Source of the DNA: Cyanobacterium stanieri LEGE 03274
GTDB taxonomy: Bacteria; Cyanobacteriota; Cyanobacteriia; Cyanobacteriales; Cyanobacteriaceae
NCBI RefSeq assembly: GCF_015207825.1
Contig: NZ_JADEWC010000015.1
Coordinates: 1 to 64,000, forward strand
DNA: 64,000 nucleotides
Reading direction: 5' to 3'
How positions within the stretch are numbered: the stretch's first letter is position 1; every line of letters starts with the position of its first letter. The notes under the pieces were generated by a model. It searched no databases. It had not been told where the DNA came from and saw nothing but the letters and a program-made list of their open reading frames with translations. A program made the position numbers and the translations under genes. This document shows positions 36,146 to 44,690 of this stretch, one piece after another.

Positions 36146-36293
36146 TTGCGTGGTAAGCAATAACTATTATGTCATAAACCAAAAAAAAAATCAACCCCAA
36201 TTCCCTAAGACTCATAATTATTTGTCTATTGTTTGAGAATGGCTATAAACTATTGATTATTATTCATGACTGAGTATTATTAATTTTATTTGT

Positions 36294-37106
36294 ATGAAAT
36301 GTAGAGTTATTGTAATTACGTCGGGAAAAGGAGGAGTCGGCAAAACCACCGTTACCTCAAATTTAGGTACAGCCATTGCCCAATTAGGAAAAAAAGTTTG
36401 TTTAATTGATGCTGATTTTGGTCTGAGAAATCTTGATTTATTGTTAGGATTAGAACAAAGGGTGGTATATACCATTATGGACGCCCTAGCCGGAGAATGT
36501 ACCCTTGAAAAAGCCATTGTTAGGGATAAACGCACCCAAGGTTTACACCTACTCCCTGCGGCGCAGAATCGCACCAAAGATGCCATTACCCCCCAAGAGA
36601 TGAAACAGGTAATTGCTCAACTCAAACCTAATTTTGATTATATTCTGGTGGATTGTCCTGCGGGGATTGAAATGGGCTTTAGAAATGCGATCGCAGCGGC
36701 CACAGAAGCCTTAATCGTTACTACCCCCGAAGTGGCAGCGGTGAGGGATGCGGATAGGGTAGTCGGTTTACTCGAGAGCGAAGGAATGGAAAGTATTCGC
36801 TTAATTGTGAATCGTTTACGCCCTGAGATGGTGGAAATGGATGAAATGATTAGCGTAGAGGATATTCTTGATTTGTTGGTTGTTCCCTTAATTGGCATTA
36901 TTCCCGATGATAAAAGAATTATTACATCTTCTAACCGTGGTGAACCCTTGGTTTTGAACAAAGAGCCTTCTTTACCCGGTATTGCCATCAAAAATATTGC
37001 TAAACGCTTAGAAGGGGCGGACATTCCTTATTTAGATTTAATGGCATCTCAAGATAATTTTTTCACTAGAATTAAACGCTTTTTGGGAATGTCTGAACAA
37101 AAATAA
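36294..37106 (+). CDS. minD: Septum site-determining protein MinD
   Basis: 270 aa. Membrane-cycling ATPase that positions the division ring. The deviant Walker A SGKGGVGKTT (residues 10-19) and DADFGLRNLDLLLGLE follow the family pattern, as do DYILVDCPAGIE and TTPEVAAVRDADRV. The C-terminal amphipathic membrane-targeting helix (FFTRIKRFLGM) is present. minE follows by 111 bp. minC, usually next to minD in cyanobacteria, is absent here: the upstream neighbours are tRNA-Ala and mfd on the other strand. Confidence 0.95.
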   Translation: MKCRVIVITSGKGGVGKTTVTSNLGTAIAQLGKKVCLIDADFGLRNLDLLLGLEQRVVYTIMDALAGECTLEKAIVRDKRTQGLHLLPAAQNRTKDAITPQEMKQVIAQLKPNFDYILVDCPAGIEMGFRNAIAAATEALIVTTPEVAAVRDADRVVGLLESEGMESIRLIVNRLRPEMVEMDEMISVEDILDLLVVPLIGIIPDDKRIITSSNRGEPLVLNKEPSLPGIAIKNIAKRLEGADIPYLDLMASQDNFFTRIKRFLGMSEQK

Positions 37107-37217
37107 AGACTGGTTTTGCTTGAGTTATGGTTAATACTATCCCACGAAGGATAATAAAAACCTTTACTCCTTGTTATTTCATTGCCACATAAATTATTAT
37201 TTAAGTTGATCTCAATT

Positions 37218-37496
37218 ATGATTAAAAATTTTTTTACATCCATTACCTCTTGGGGTGCTACAGAAAAAAGTGGTAAAAGTGCTAAAAACCGTCTCGAATT
37301 AGTTCTTGCCCACGATAGGGCAGGGGTTAATCCCGAACTAATTGAAAAAATGCGCTTAGAAATTTTGGAGGTAGTTAGTCGCTATCTTGACATTGACATT
37401 GAGGAGATGGATTTTTCTATTCAAAGTAGCGATCGCACCACATCCTTAAAAGCAAATTTACCAATCAAAAAAATAAAAAGAAATCAAGAAAATTAA
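37218..37496 (+). CDS. minE: Cell division topological specificity factor MinE
   Basis: 92 aa from the ATG at 37218. Stimulates the MinD ATPase. An amphipathic N-terminus (MIKNFFTSITSWG) is followed by KNRLELVLAHDRAG, the MinD-interacting helix, and the dimerisation domain (EILEVVSRYLDIDIEEMDF). The frame could extend back to 37182, but the extra residues do not match the family. Convergent with the 36-aa membrane-protein gene 8 bp downstream. Confidence 0.93.
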   Translation: MIKNFFTSITSWGATEKSGKSAKNRLELVLAHDRAGVNPELIEKMRLEILEVVSRYLDIDIEEMDFSIQSSDRTTSLKANLPIKKIKRNQEN

Positions 37497-37504
37497 TATC
37501 TTAT

Positions 37505-37615
37505 TTAGGCATGACGGCGGTGGGAAATTACCCAACTAAAAATGGGTAATAAAACCACACTAGCAAGGGAAATAATCACCATTAAATAAATCATATCCAC
37601 ACTTTCTGGAGTCAT
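37505..37615 (-). CDS. 36-aa single-pass membrane protein, unrecognised
   Basis: A short gene in the minE-proC gap. It starts at ATG 37615, with a strong Shine-Dalgarno AGAGGTGAT about 9 bases upstream, and stops at 37505. The product has an acidic N-terminus (MTPESVD), a hydrophobic helix of ~20 residues (IYLMVIISLASVVLLPIFSW) and a basic C-terminus (ISHRRHA). This is the pattern of the small single-helix subunits of photosystem, cytochrome or NDH complexes. I could not match it to PsbX, PsbJ, Psb30, PetL/M/N, PsaM, NdhP/Q or CydX. The good ribosome-binding site and charge layout make it a likely real gene of unknown role. Confidence 0.68.
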   Translation of the reverse strand: MTPESVDMIYLMVIISLASVVLLPIFSWVISHRRHA

Positions 37616-37737
37616 AATTAATCACCTCTTTTTGGGCTAGTTATATATAGCTATTTTTTTGGTATATTTAGCTACATTTATATCCTAACAATAGACTATC
37701 CATAAAAGTAATAATTGTTACAAAAAGCAATGGATAA

Positions 37738-38547
37738 TCACCCATTTAACTCCTCCGAGCGCACCTTAGCCGCCTTTACCGCCTCGATGATACTGTGACG
37801 AAAACCATGTTTTTCCAGTTGAGAAACCCCCGCAATGGTAGTACCTCCAGGGCTAGTCACTTGATCTTTTAAAATCGCTGGGTGCAACTGCTTTGTTTTG
37901 ATTAATTCTGCAGTACCTAGCACCGTCTGTAAGGCCAGTTGAGAGGCCACCGCACGGGGTAAGCCCACCGCCACACCGCCATCGCTCAGGGCCTCAATCA
38001 TCATGGCAACAAAAGCAGGGCCAGAGCCTGATAATCCTGTCACTCCATCCATCAGATATTCAGGTACTTCCATTACCTCACCGATGGCATTAAAAATAGA
38101 TAAAGCGACGGTTAAACCTTCCTTACTTACTTTACCATTAGGGGCGATCGCACTCATCCCCTGTCCCACCAAAGCAGGAGTATTCGGCATCACTCGAATA
38201 ATACCCGCATCCCCAAAAACCGACTCCAACTTAGTTAAACAAGTACCAGCCAAAATAGAAATTACCAAATTAGGATAATCCCCAGACTCCATTCCTTGCA
38301 AATCCGATGCCACCGCCGAAAATATTTGAGGTTTAATGGCTAACAACAAAACCTCACAACCCTCGCACAACTCCCTATTACTATCCGTGGTAGCTACCCC
38401 ATAACTACCCTGCCAATAGTCTCGGCGAGAAGATTGAGGTTCGCTAACTTGTATTTGATCAGATTGATATATTTTTTTTTCTAAAAGACGGGAGATGATA
38501 GCCTCAGCCATCACACCCCCACCAATAACGCCTAATTTAAAAGACAC
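37738..38547 (-). CDS. proC: Pyrroline-5-carboxylate reductase
   Basis: 269 aa. Last step of proline synthesis: NAD(P)H-dependent reduction of P5C. N-terminal Rossmann motif GVIGGGVMAEAI, central IRVMPNTPALVGQGMSA, and the C-terminal substrate domain with GVTGLSGSGPAFV and QVTSPGGTTIAGVSQLEKHGFR. Lies 46 bp downstream of sepF on the same strand, a pairing conserved in many cyanobacteria (ylmE-sepF-proC); ylmE/pipX are not here. Confidence 0.95.
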   Translation of the reverse strand: MSFKLGVIGGGVMAEAIISRLLEKKIYQSDQIQVSEPQSSRRDYWQGSYGVATTDSNRELCEGCEVLLLAIKPQIFSAVASDLQGMESGDYPNLVISILAGTCLTKLESVFGDAGIIRVMPNTPALVGQGMSAIAPNGKVSKEGLTVALSIFNAIGEVMEVPEYLMDGVTGLSGSGPAFVAMMIEALSDGGVAVGLPRAVASQLALQTVLGTAELIKTKQLHPAILKDQVTSPGGTTIAGVSQLEKHGFRHSIIEAVKAAKVRSEELNG

Positions 38548-38593
38548 AGAATCTACTATATTTTAAAAGGTTAACAAAAGCTCAAATCTTAGC

Positions 38594-39319
38594 CTATTGA
38601 GCCAAAGAAGAAGATAAATCGGGTAGAGGGGTACTACTCCAAAGATTATCAGAAAAATTATTGGGAGTAAAATCATCAGAAAGACCATGATCAGACTTTT
38701 TCCCCACGCTAGAGTTTCCCTTAGAATTAGTTACCTGAACATTTCTAGGGGTAAACAGAAAAATAGACTCTCCTACCCTTTCGCAATTACCATCAAGGGC
38801 GGCAGTGCCTCCGGTGACAAAATCCACGGCCCTTTGAGCTTCGTAAGACTCCATAGAATTTAAATTTAACACAACGGCTCGTTGTTGTTTAAGAAGTTTG
38901 ATCACCTCTGATGCTTGTTCAAAGGTATGAGGTTCAAAAATTTCAATTTCATTCATGGCTGTATTAACTCCAGGTAATCCAATTACATTGCTAGGGAAAC
39001 GACTAGACATTCTACTACTTTGCTCCATATCTAAATCATGATTACTATCCATATCCATAGAAGAAGTATGACGGCGACGACGACTCAAAGAAGGAGAGTC
39101 ATTAATGGTTGTATTTTCCATGCGGGGGTTTACCCTAGACAATAACGGTGAATTTTCTTCTTCCTCCTCATCTTCGATTATTCCTTCAGACATCATTTCT
39201 TCCATTTCTTCCTCATAAGGGTTATAATTATTTTCCTCCTCGAGGGAATCATAATCTTGATTTGGTCTATTAACGATGCTTTTTAGTTTTTCTAGGCCGC
39301 CAAAAATTTTTTCTCTCAC
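38594..39319 (-). CDS. sepF: Cell division protein SepF (Cdv2/YlmF)
   Basis: 241 aa from the GTG at 39319; a TTG at 39376 would add 19 residues. SepF tethers and bundles FtsZ at the membrane. The N-terminus (REKIFGGLEKLKSIV) can form the amphipathic membrane helix, which is why the GTG is preferred. There follows a long disordered linker rich in Glu, Ser and Arg (~25-120). The conserved SepF core comes next: EIEIFEPHTFEQASEVIKLL, AVVLNLNSMES, EAQRAVDFVTGGTAALDGN and GESIFLFTPRNVQV. A Ser/Asn-rich tail ends the protein. Upstream of proC in the same direction. Confidence 0.9.
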   Translation of the reverse strand: MREKIFGGLEKLKSIVNRPNQDYDSLEEENNYNPYEEEMEEMMSEGIIEDEEEEENSPLLSRVNPRMENTTINDSPSLSRRRRHTSSMDMDSNHDLDMEQSSRMSSRFPSNVIGLPGVNTAMNEIEIFEPHTFEQASEVIKLLKQQRAVVLNLNSMESYEAQRAVDFVTGGTAALDGNCERVGESIFLFTPRNVQVTNSKGNSSVGKKSDHGLSDDFTPNNFSDNLWSSTPLPDLSSSLAQ

Positions 39320-39492
39320 GGTTTTAATTGTGGTTACAACTTTTGTATGATAATACCTATTTTTGCTTAATAACAAAAACTTACTTAAGATTAAATCATA
39401 AAAATGGAATTAGTTACTTTTTTTGTGATTAATCTACTATAAAAGGAAGACTTTTTTTAGGTAGTAGAAAACTTTTTTCAACTAATTTACTT

Positions 39493-40266
39493 ATGAATGA
39501 AAATACATCCTTAGCCCAAGAGCTAAAAGAAGCTAAAATTGCTTTTCAGAATGCTTCATTATATGCTCGTTTTCAAGCGGGTTTTTTGGGGAGGGTTTCC
39601 CATGAAATCCGATCGCCTTTAGGTAGTTTAATGAGTATTCATCAGCTAATTTTGAATGACTTGTGTGAAAGCGAGGAGGAGGAAAGGGAATTTATCGCCC
39701 AAGCCTACGAATATAGTAAAAAATTAATGAATATGTTAGATGAATTGATTGAAATTTCTAAATTAGAGGCAGGAAGATTTGAATTAGAGTTAGTGCCTTT
39801 GAAATGTCTTGATTTTTTAAAATTTGTACAGGAAAAGATGAAAATGCAAGGGGCTAACCGCAATGTTATTTTAGATGTGGCGATGGTGGATGAGAGTCTG
39901 ATGATTATGGCCGATAGGGAAAAATTAGCCCAAGGATTTTTTTATTGGTTAGAGGTGGCCATCGATGTTTCCCAACTAGGTACGATTACCCTAGGGGCAG
40001 ATTCCCAAGCCCCTGATAATTATTCACGGCTTACCATTAATTTACCGTTTTCTAGTGAGGAGTTTAAGGAATCTAGCCAATTTGAGGAGTTATCTTTTCA
40101 TCAAACCAAAGGGTTAGAGTCTTGCCCTACCCTGTCTGATGGTGCAAAAATTTCCCTTGCCCAAAGTTTGATTCATTTGATGGGGGGGCAGTGTCGCCTT
40201 CAGGAAATAACTGATAAAACTACCTGTTTAGAGATATTTCTTCCCAATTCGGGGAATTTTGCTTGA
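39493..40266 (+). CDS. HisKA-domain histidine kinase-like protein with degenerate ATPase part
   Basis: 257 aa. A coiled-coil start (residues 5-25) leads into a HisKA dimerisation domain with the H-box FLGRVSHEIRSPLG (His37) and a second helix ending EISKLEAGRFELE. The second half retains the outline of the catalytic domain (DREKLAQGFFYWLEVAID), but no Asn N-box, no DxGxG G1 box and no G2 glycine lid are visible. ATP binding is doubtful. It could be a phosphotransfer or pseudokinase partner for another regulator. The 3' end overlaps the convergent GNAT gene by 47 bp. Confidence 0.75.
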   Translation: MNENTSLAQELKEAKIAFQNASLYARFQAGFLGRVSHEIRSPLGSLMSIHQLILNDLCESEEEEREFIAQAYEYSKKLMNMLDELIEISKLEAGRFELELVPLKCLDFLKFVQEKMKMQGANRNVILDVAMVDESLMIMADREKLAQGFFYWLEVAIDVSQLGTITLGADSQAPDNYSRLTINLPFSSEEFKESSQFEELSFHQTKGLESCPTLSDGAKISLAQSLIHLMGGQCRLQEITDKTTCLEIFLPNSGNFA

Positions 40267-40717
40267 GGTCTTCTGGATTAGGATAAGTATTATATAAAAC
40301 CATAGTAGTGGTTTCATTTTCAACAAAGCCAATTCTTTGATAAAACTTTTGTTGATGGGTGGTGGTGAGATAAATTCTTTCCACTCGGTTGAGAAGGGGA
40401 TGGCTAATGAGAGTTTCTACGAGTTTACGTCCTAATCCTAAACCTTGGTATTCTCCATCAATGACTACATCCCAGATGGTGGCTCGATAGATACCGTCGG
40501 AAGTTGCTCTAGCACTACCAATTAGTTTTTGATGATCCCATACTGATATTACTGGATTACTGTGGGCGATCGCAATGGTGAGATCCTCAAGATTACGATT
40601 TTTTGTCCAAAAGGCATTTTTTTGGTAAAGTGCCAACAATTTTTCGAGGTCAATTTTTTCTTTATCGGTGCAAAACTTGATATGACTACAATCCATCTTG
40701 ATTTCCTCCCCAACCAT
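40220..40717 (-). CDS. GNAT N-acetyltransferase (Ycf52-like group, paralog 1)
   Basis: 165 aa; an alternative start at Met8 (40696) is possible. GNAT fold with the acetyl-CoA loop GEYQGLGLGRKLVETLI (Q/RxxGxG/A). The signature [25 protein letters not shown] is shared with the protein at 45418-45942. This matches the cyanobacterial/plastid Ycf52/NSI group of protein lysine and N-terminal acetyltransferases. Substrate unknown. Overlaps the 3' end of the kinase-like gene on the opposite strand. Confidence 0.82.
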   Translation of the reverse strand: MVGEEIKMDCSHIKFCTDKEKIDLEKLLALYQKNAFWTKNRNLEDLTIAIAHSNPVISVWDHQKLIGSARATSDGIYRATIWDVVIDGEYQGLGLGRKLVETLISHPLLNRVERIYLTTTHQQKFYQRIGFVENETTTMVLYNTYPNPEDLKQNSPNWEEISLNR

Positions 40718-40957
40718 GGAGATTAAAAAAAAACAAAACTAATGAGCAATGGCATTAAATCTCAACTTAAAATGTCTTGTCTTTCACCATTTATTTTAAT
40801 TTTGTCAACGGTAGCAGAAAAAAACAGTTGAAATGAATCCGATTACCTTTAGTGAAAATAATCCTAGCAAATATTGTTGAGAGTTTAACAGGGTTTAGCT
40901 TAAGATGTCTTTGAACGATGACAAAAATAATAACCCTAGTTAACTATTAATTGAGCT

Positions 40958-42181
40958 GTGTTTTTTGGTGTTTTAACAATTCTCTCTAGTCTATTTAATT
41001 TTTCCCCAACTCCCCCTCAAGTGCCGTTAATCCCTTGGCATGAAGCCTCTGTTTTTCAATTACCAACCCAAGGGGATGAGAAAGTAGATATGATTATGAA
41101 AAAATATTTACAGGGTTTAGAAAGTCGCAACATTTCCCTTAATCAACAGGGTATCTGGATGCAAACCCATTGGGCAACTCTGGCGGATAATCGGGGTACA
41201 ATTCCCGCCCCTGCGGCTTCTCTTACTAAAGTTGCTACCACCTTGGTTGCTTTGGATAAATGGTCTATGGATCATCGTTTTCTGACCAAATTTTACATCA
41301 CAGGAAGTATTAATGATGGAGTTTTGGAGGGAGATTTAATTGTTGAGGCAGGGGGTAATCCTTTTTTTGTGTGGGAAGATGCCATCACCCTTGCCCATGA
41401 AATTGAAAAACTCGGTATTGAAACCGTGGCGGGGAATCTGGTGATAGTGGGTGATTGGCGGATGAATTTTCGGGAAAATAATCGAGCTTCGGGGGATGAC
41501 TTGCGACGGGCTTTTGATGGGGAAAGTTGGAATTACACCGTAGAAACTCAATATCAAACCATGGAAAATCCTCCCCCACGGCCTAAGTTAGTTATCCAAG
41601 GGAAAAATATTTTTCTTGATGGTTTACTCGCCCAAAGTCGTCTTTTATATACCCATTCATCACAATCCTTAACAGAAATTTTGAAGGCGATGAATATTTA
41701 TAGTAATAATTTTATTGCCGAACATCTTGCCCAACAAATGGGAGGGGGTGAAAAATTAGGGGCGATCGCCTCTAAACTAAGTAATGTACCCCCCGCAGAA
41801 ATTCAACTCATAAATGGCTCCGGATTAGGGGTAGATAACCGCATTTCTCCCCGTGCAGCCTGTAGAATGCTCATTGCCATTGAACAAAAAATTAAACCCC
41901 ATAACCTCACCATAGCTGATTTATTCCCCGTCTCAGGCATCGATGAAGGAACAATCCAAGATCGTAAAATACCCCACGGCATAGCCGTTAAAACTGGTTC
42001 TCTAGCCGTTGTTAGTGCATTGTCAGGGGCGATCGACACCGAAGAAAGAGAAACCGTTTATTTCGCCATCATCAATTATGCTAACGGTTTAGACGACCTA
42101 CGCAACCGCCAAGATGAGCTATTAATCGACTTGAGCCACCATTGGCAAATAAAACCCATATTACCCCACTCTGCCCATTAA
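40958..42181 (+). CDS. dacB: D-alanyl-D-alanine carboxypeptidase, PBP4 (DacB) family
   Basis: 407 aa with a GTG start. A short hydrophobic N-terminus (FFGVLTILSSLF) probably serves as signal or anchor. Penicillin-binding motifs: SLTK (S88-K91) preceded by PAPAAS, SNN in IYSNNFIAEHL, and KTGSL in GIAVKTGSL. The large insertion domain between the first two motifs, typical of peptidase family S13, is present. Acts in the periplasm to trim or cleave peptidoglycan cross-links. Shorter than E. coli PBP4 (~477 aa) but normal for cyanobacterial members. Confidence 0.88.
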   Translation: MFFGVLTILSSLFNFSPTPPQVPLIPWHEASVFQLPTQGDEKVDMIMKKYLQGLESRNISLNQQGIWMQTHWATLADNRGTIPAPAASLTKVATTLVALDKWSMDHRFLTKFYITGSINDGVLEGDLIVEAGGNPFFVWEDAITLAHEIEKLGIETVAGNLVIVGDWRMNFRENNRASGDDLRRAFDGESWNYTVETQYQTMENPPPRPKLVIQGKNIFLDGLLAQSRLLYTHSSQSLTEILKAMNIYSNNFIAEHLAQQMGGGEKLGAIASKLSNVPPAEIQLINGSGLGVDNRISPRAACRMLIAIEQKIKPHNLTIADLFPVSGIDEGTIQDRKIPHGIAVKTGSLAVVSALSGAIDTEERETVYFAIINYANGLDDLRNRQDELLIDLSHHWQIKPILPHSAH

Positions 42182-42206
42182 CACTCCCCATCACCTTAAT
42201 AACTGC

Positions 42207-42262
42207 AACCTGTACAGACGTACCATGGTACATGCTCTATCATACTGACAAATCCCGAATTG
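42207..42262 (+). repeat. Short dispersed repeat with GTACCATGGTAC palindrome
   Basis: GACGTACCATGGTACATG followed by TATCATACTGACAAATCCCG. Relatives lie at 22775-22826 (GACGTAGTATGCTAC and CCATACTGAAAAATCCC) and, inverted, at 35923-35945. It occupies the 317-bp gap between dacB and rubA, which otherwise holds only a degenerate TTCATTGCTCATTGTCCATT array (42418-42440). Confidence 0.65.
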
Positions 42263-42498
42263 AGGTTGATTATTAGCCATTGTTTAATTACGGTATGAAA
42301 TATAGTTGAATCACACTAAAAACTAAAACCCCTAAATATTATAACTGTCTCCTGTTCCCCGTTCCCTTCCTCAACAAGAAATCATACCTAAAATCAGCAA
42401 TGCCGATTATTGTAATGGTTCATTGCTCATTGTCCATTGTTAATTCCCTTTTTATGTAATAATTCTTAAAGAACTTTTAAGATTTCTAATATATAGCC

Positions 42499-42846
42499 AT
42501 GAGTGATGCCGCCAACGAAAAAACTCTAGCCGAACAAGCCCCCCCAAGTTATGAATGTCGCTCCTGTGGATATAGATATGTTCCCTCTAAAGGGGATAGC
42601 AAAGGCGACATACCACCCGGTACACTATTTACCGACCTACCCAAACCTTGGAAATGTCCCGTCTGTGGCGCTCGTAAAACAGCCTTTGTGAACATTGGAG
42701 CTACCGATGCTCCCTCAGGATTTGCCGAAAACTTGGAATATGGCTTTGGGGTAAACAACTTAACCCCCGGACAAAAAAACCTCCTAATTTTTGGAGCATT
42801 ATTCTTAGGATTTTTATTCTTTTTGAGTCTTTATACCTTAGGTTAG
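42499..42846 (+). CDS. rubA: Membrane-anchored rubredoxin RubA
   Basis: 115 aa. Iron-binding rubredoxin needed for photosystem assembly in cyanobacteria. Cys ligands C20-x2-C23 ([10 protein letters not shown]) and C53-x2-C56 (KCPVCGARK); a C-terminal membrane helix (~93-112, [19 protein letters not shown]) anchors it to the thylakoid. It is 19 bp upstream of ycf48 in the same direction, the conserved rubA-ycf48 order. Confidence 0.95.
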   Translation: MSDAANEKTLAEQAPPSYECRSCGYRYVPSKGDSKGDIPPGTLFTDLPKPWKCPVCGARKTAFVNIGATDAPSGFAENLEYGFGVNNLTPGQKNLLIFGALFLGFLFFLSLYTLG

Positions 42847-42865
42847 ACCAAATTTAAATATATTT

Positions 42866-43897
42866 ATGGTACAAAAAATGAACTTATTATTAAGTAAGCT
42901 AAAACAATTTATTATCGTTATTAGCGTCGGTCTATTATGTGTAAGTTGCGCTGTGGCAACCTCCTTGAGTAGTAACCCATGGGATGTCATTACCTTAGAT
43001 ACCGATGCCACCTTCGCCGATGTCGCCTTTACCGATGATCATAACCATGGTTGGTTGGTTGGTACAAAAGCCAGTCTTTTTGAAACCCTTGACGGTGGAG
43101 ACACTTGGCAAGAAAAAATTCTTGAACTAGGAGACGAAAAAATAACTTTCAATGGTGTTAGTTTTTATGGTGAAGAAGGTTGGATTTCTGGTGAACCTTT
43201 TATTCTCCTCCACACCGTTGATGGTGGTAAAAACTGGGAAAGAATTCCTCTTAGTGATCAACTACCCGGCGCCCCCTATGGGGTAACTGCCCTTGCGCCT
43301 AACACCGCGGAAATGATTACTAATTTGGGTGCGATTTATAAAACTACTGACGGTGGTAAAAATTGGAAAGCCTTGGTAGAAGGTGCTGTGGGTGTGGCTC
43401 GTAATGTTAGTCGCTCTCCTAGTGGAAAATATGTGGCGGTGAGTGCTAGGGGTAATTTTTATTCCACTTGGGTACCAGGGGATACGGAATGGACTCCCCA
43501 TTTACGTAATTCTTCCCGTCGTTTACAAAATATGGGCTTTTTTGATGATGAAAGACTGTGGCTCATTGCGAGGGGCGGTAGAATTCAATTAACTAGCTCG
43601 AAAGATTTTGAGGATTGGGAAGATGTGATTACCCCTGAATATTCCACTAGCTGGGGTTTTCTTGATTTAGCTACCCATGAAGATGAAATTTGGTTAGCTG
43701 GGGGTAGTGGTAATCTTTTAGTTAGTAATGATAGCGGTTTAACTTGGTTTAAAGATCGGGATGTGGAGGATGTTCCTTCTAATTTATACCGCATTGTTTT
43801 TCCTAATTCTGATCAAGGTTTTGTTTTAGGTCAACAGGGTATTGTATTAAAGTATAATCCTGATAATGCACCCCCTGAGTTTGAGGAACAAGCCTAG
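42866..43897 (+). CDS. ycf48: Photosystem II assembly factor Ycf48 (HCF136)
   Basis: 343 aa. Seven-bladed beta-propeller acting in early PSII assembly on D1 and in repair. N-terminal lipoprotein signal with lipobox ending VSC28, then BNR-like blades (SLFETLDGGDTWQEK, TVDGGKNWERI, KTTDGGKNWKALVEG, VSNDSGLTWFKD) and the family-specific NVSRSPSGKYVAVSARGNFYST and GWLVG. In many cyanobacteria psbEFLJ follow directly; here cobA follows instead. Confidence 0.95.
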   Translation: MVQKMNLLLSKLKQFIIVISVGLLCVSCAVATSLSSNPWDVITLDTDATFADVAFTDDHNHGWLVGTKASLFETLDGGDTWQEKILELGDEKITFNGVSFYGEEGWISGEPFILLHTVDGGKNWERIPLSDQLPGAPYGVTALAPNTAEMITNLGAIYKTTDGGKNWKALVEGAVGVARNVSRSPSGKYVAVSARGNFYSTWVPGDTEWTPHLRNSSRRLQNMGFFDDERLWLIARGGRIQLTSSKDFEDWEDVITPEYSTSWGFLDLATHEDEIWLAGGSGNLLVSNDSGLTWFKDRDVEDVPSNLYRIVFPNSDQGFVLGQQGIVLKYNPDNAPPEFEEQA

Positions 43898-43993
43898 ATT
43901 TGTTTTGATGGTGTGGTTTTTGAGGTGTTAGGTTAAGTTATTTGGATGACATCATTTATGTCATCTTGGGATTTTTCCTTGGAGTAAGGACAA

Positions 43994-44686
43994 ATGACTG
44001 TTTATTTCATTGGGGCAGGAGTGGGAGGCATCGATTATCTGACGGTTAAGGCTCATGGTTTAATTTGTCGGGCTGATGTGATTATTTACGATGCTTTGGC
44101 TGATGATCGTATCCTTGATCTTGCCCCTGCCCATTGTTTACAATTAAATGTGGGTAAAAGGGGCGGACGAGTTAGCACTCCTCAGGATAAAATTAATCAG
44201 TTGTTGGTTGATTATGGTCAAAGTCATAATCTGGTAATTCGTCTTAAAAGTGGAGATCCTGGCATTTTTGGTCGTCTGACTCCAGAATTAAGGGCGATCG
44301 CCCCTTACAATATCAGTTATGAGTTAATACCAGGTATCTCGTCTATTCTGGCGGCCCCTTTACTCGCTGGGTGGAATTTGACGGAAAAAACCCACGGTAA
44401 ACATTTTGTCGTAATTAGTGGGCATAATCCACATTCCCTTGATTGGCTCATTCTTGCTCAAATTGATACTATTGTTATTGTTATGGGGGCTAAAAATTTA
44501 TCCCTAATTATTGATTGTTTGATAAGGGGCGATCGTCATCCTCATTCACCTATTACCATTATTAAAAATGCGGGAAGAACCAATCAACAAATATGGCAAG
44601 GAACATTAGATAATATTATGGAAAAAACGAAAGGATTAGCCCTCTCTCCATGTGTTATCGTAATTGGTAATCTAATTATTAATTAA
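43994..44686 (+). CDS. cobA: Uroporphyrinogen-III C-methyltransferase
   Basis: 230 aa. SAM-dependent methylation of uroporphyrinogen III to precorrin-2 for sirohaem and cobamides. The N-terminal GAGVGGIDYLTVKAHGLI replaces the common GAGPGDPDLLT. Other family blocks: ADVIIYDALADDRIL, GKRGGRVSTPQDKINQLL, VIRLKSGDPGIFGR, IPGISSILAAPLLAG and TIIKNAGRTNQQIWQGTL. The first loop and KSGDPGIFG (usually KGGDPFVFG) deviate somewhat. No fused HemD or CysG domains. Four bp upstream of the next gene on the same strand. Confidence 0.9.
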   Translation: MTVYFIGAGVGGIDYLTVKAHGLICRADVIIYDALADDRILDLAPAHCLQLNVGKRGGRVSTPQDKINQLLVDYGQSHNLVIRLKSGDPGIFGRLTPELRAIAPYNISYELIPGISSILAAPLLAGWNLTEKTHGKHFVVISGHNPHSLDWLILAQIDTIVIVMGAKNLSLIIDCLIRGDRHPHSPITIIKNAGRTNQQIWQGTLDNIMEKTKGLALSPCVIVIGNLIIN

Positions 44687-44690
44687 GTCC

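Noticed and set aside
36260-37024. Minus-strand open frames opposite minD
   Set aside because: Antisense shadows of an intact minD; composition mirrors the gene.
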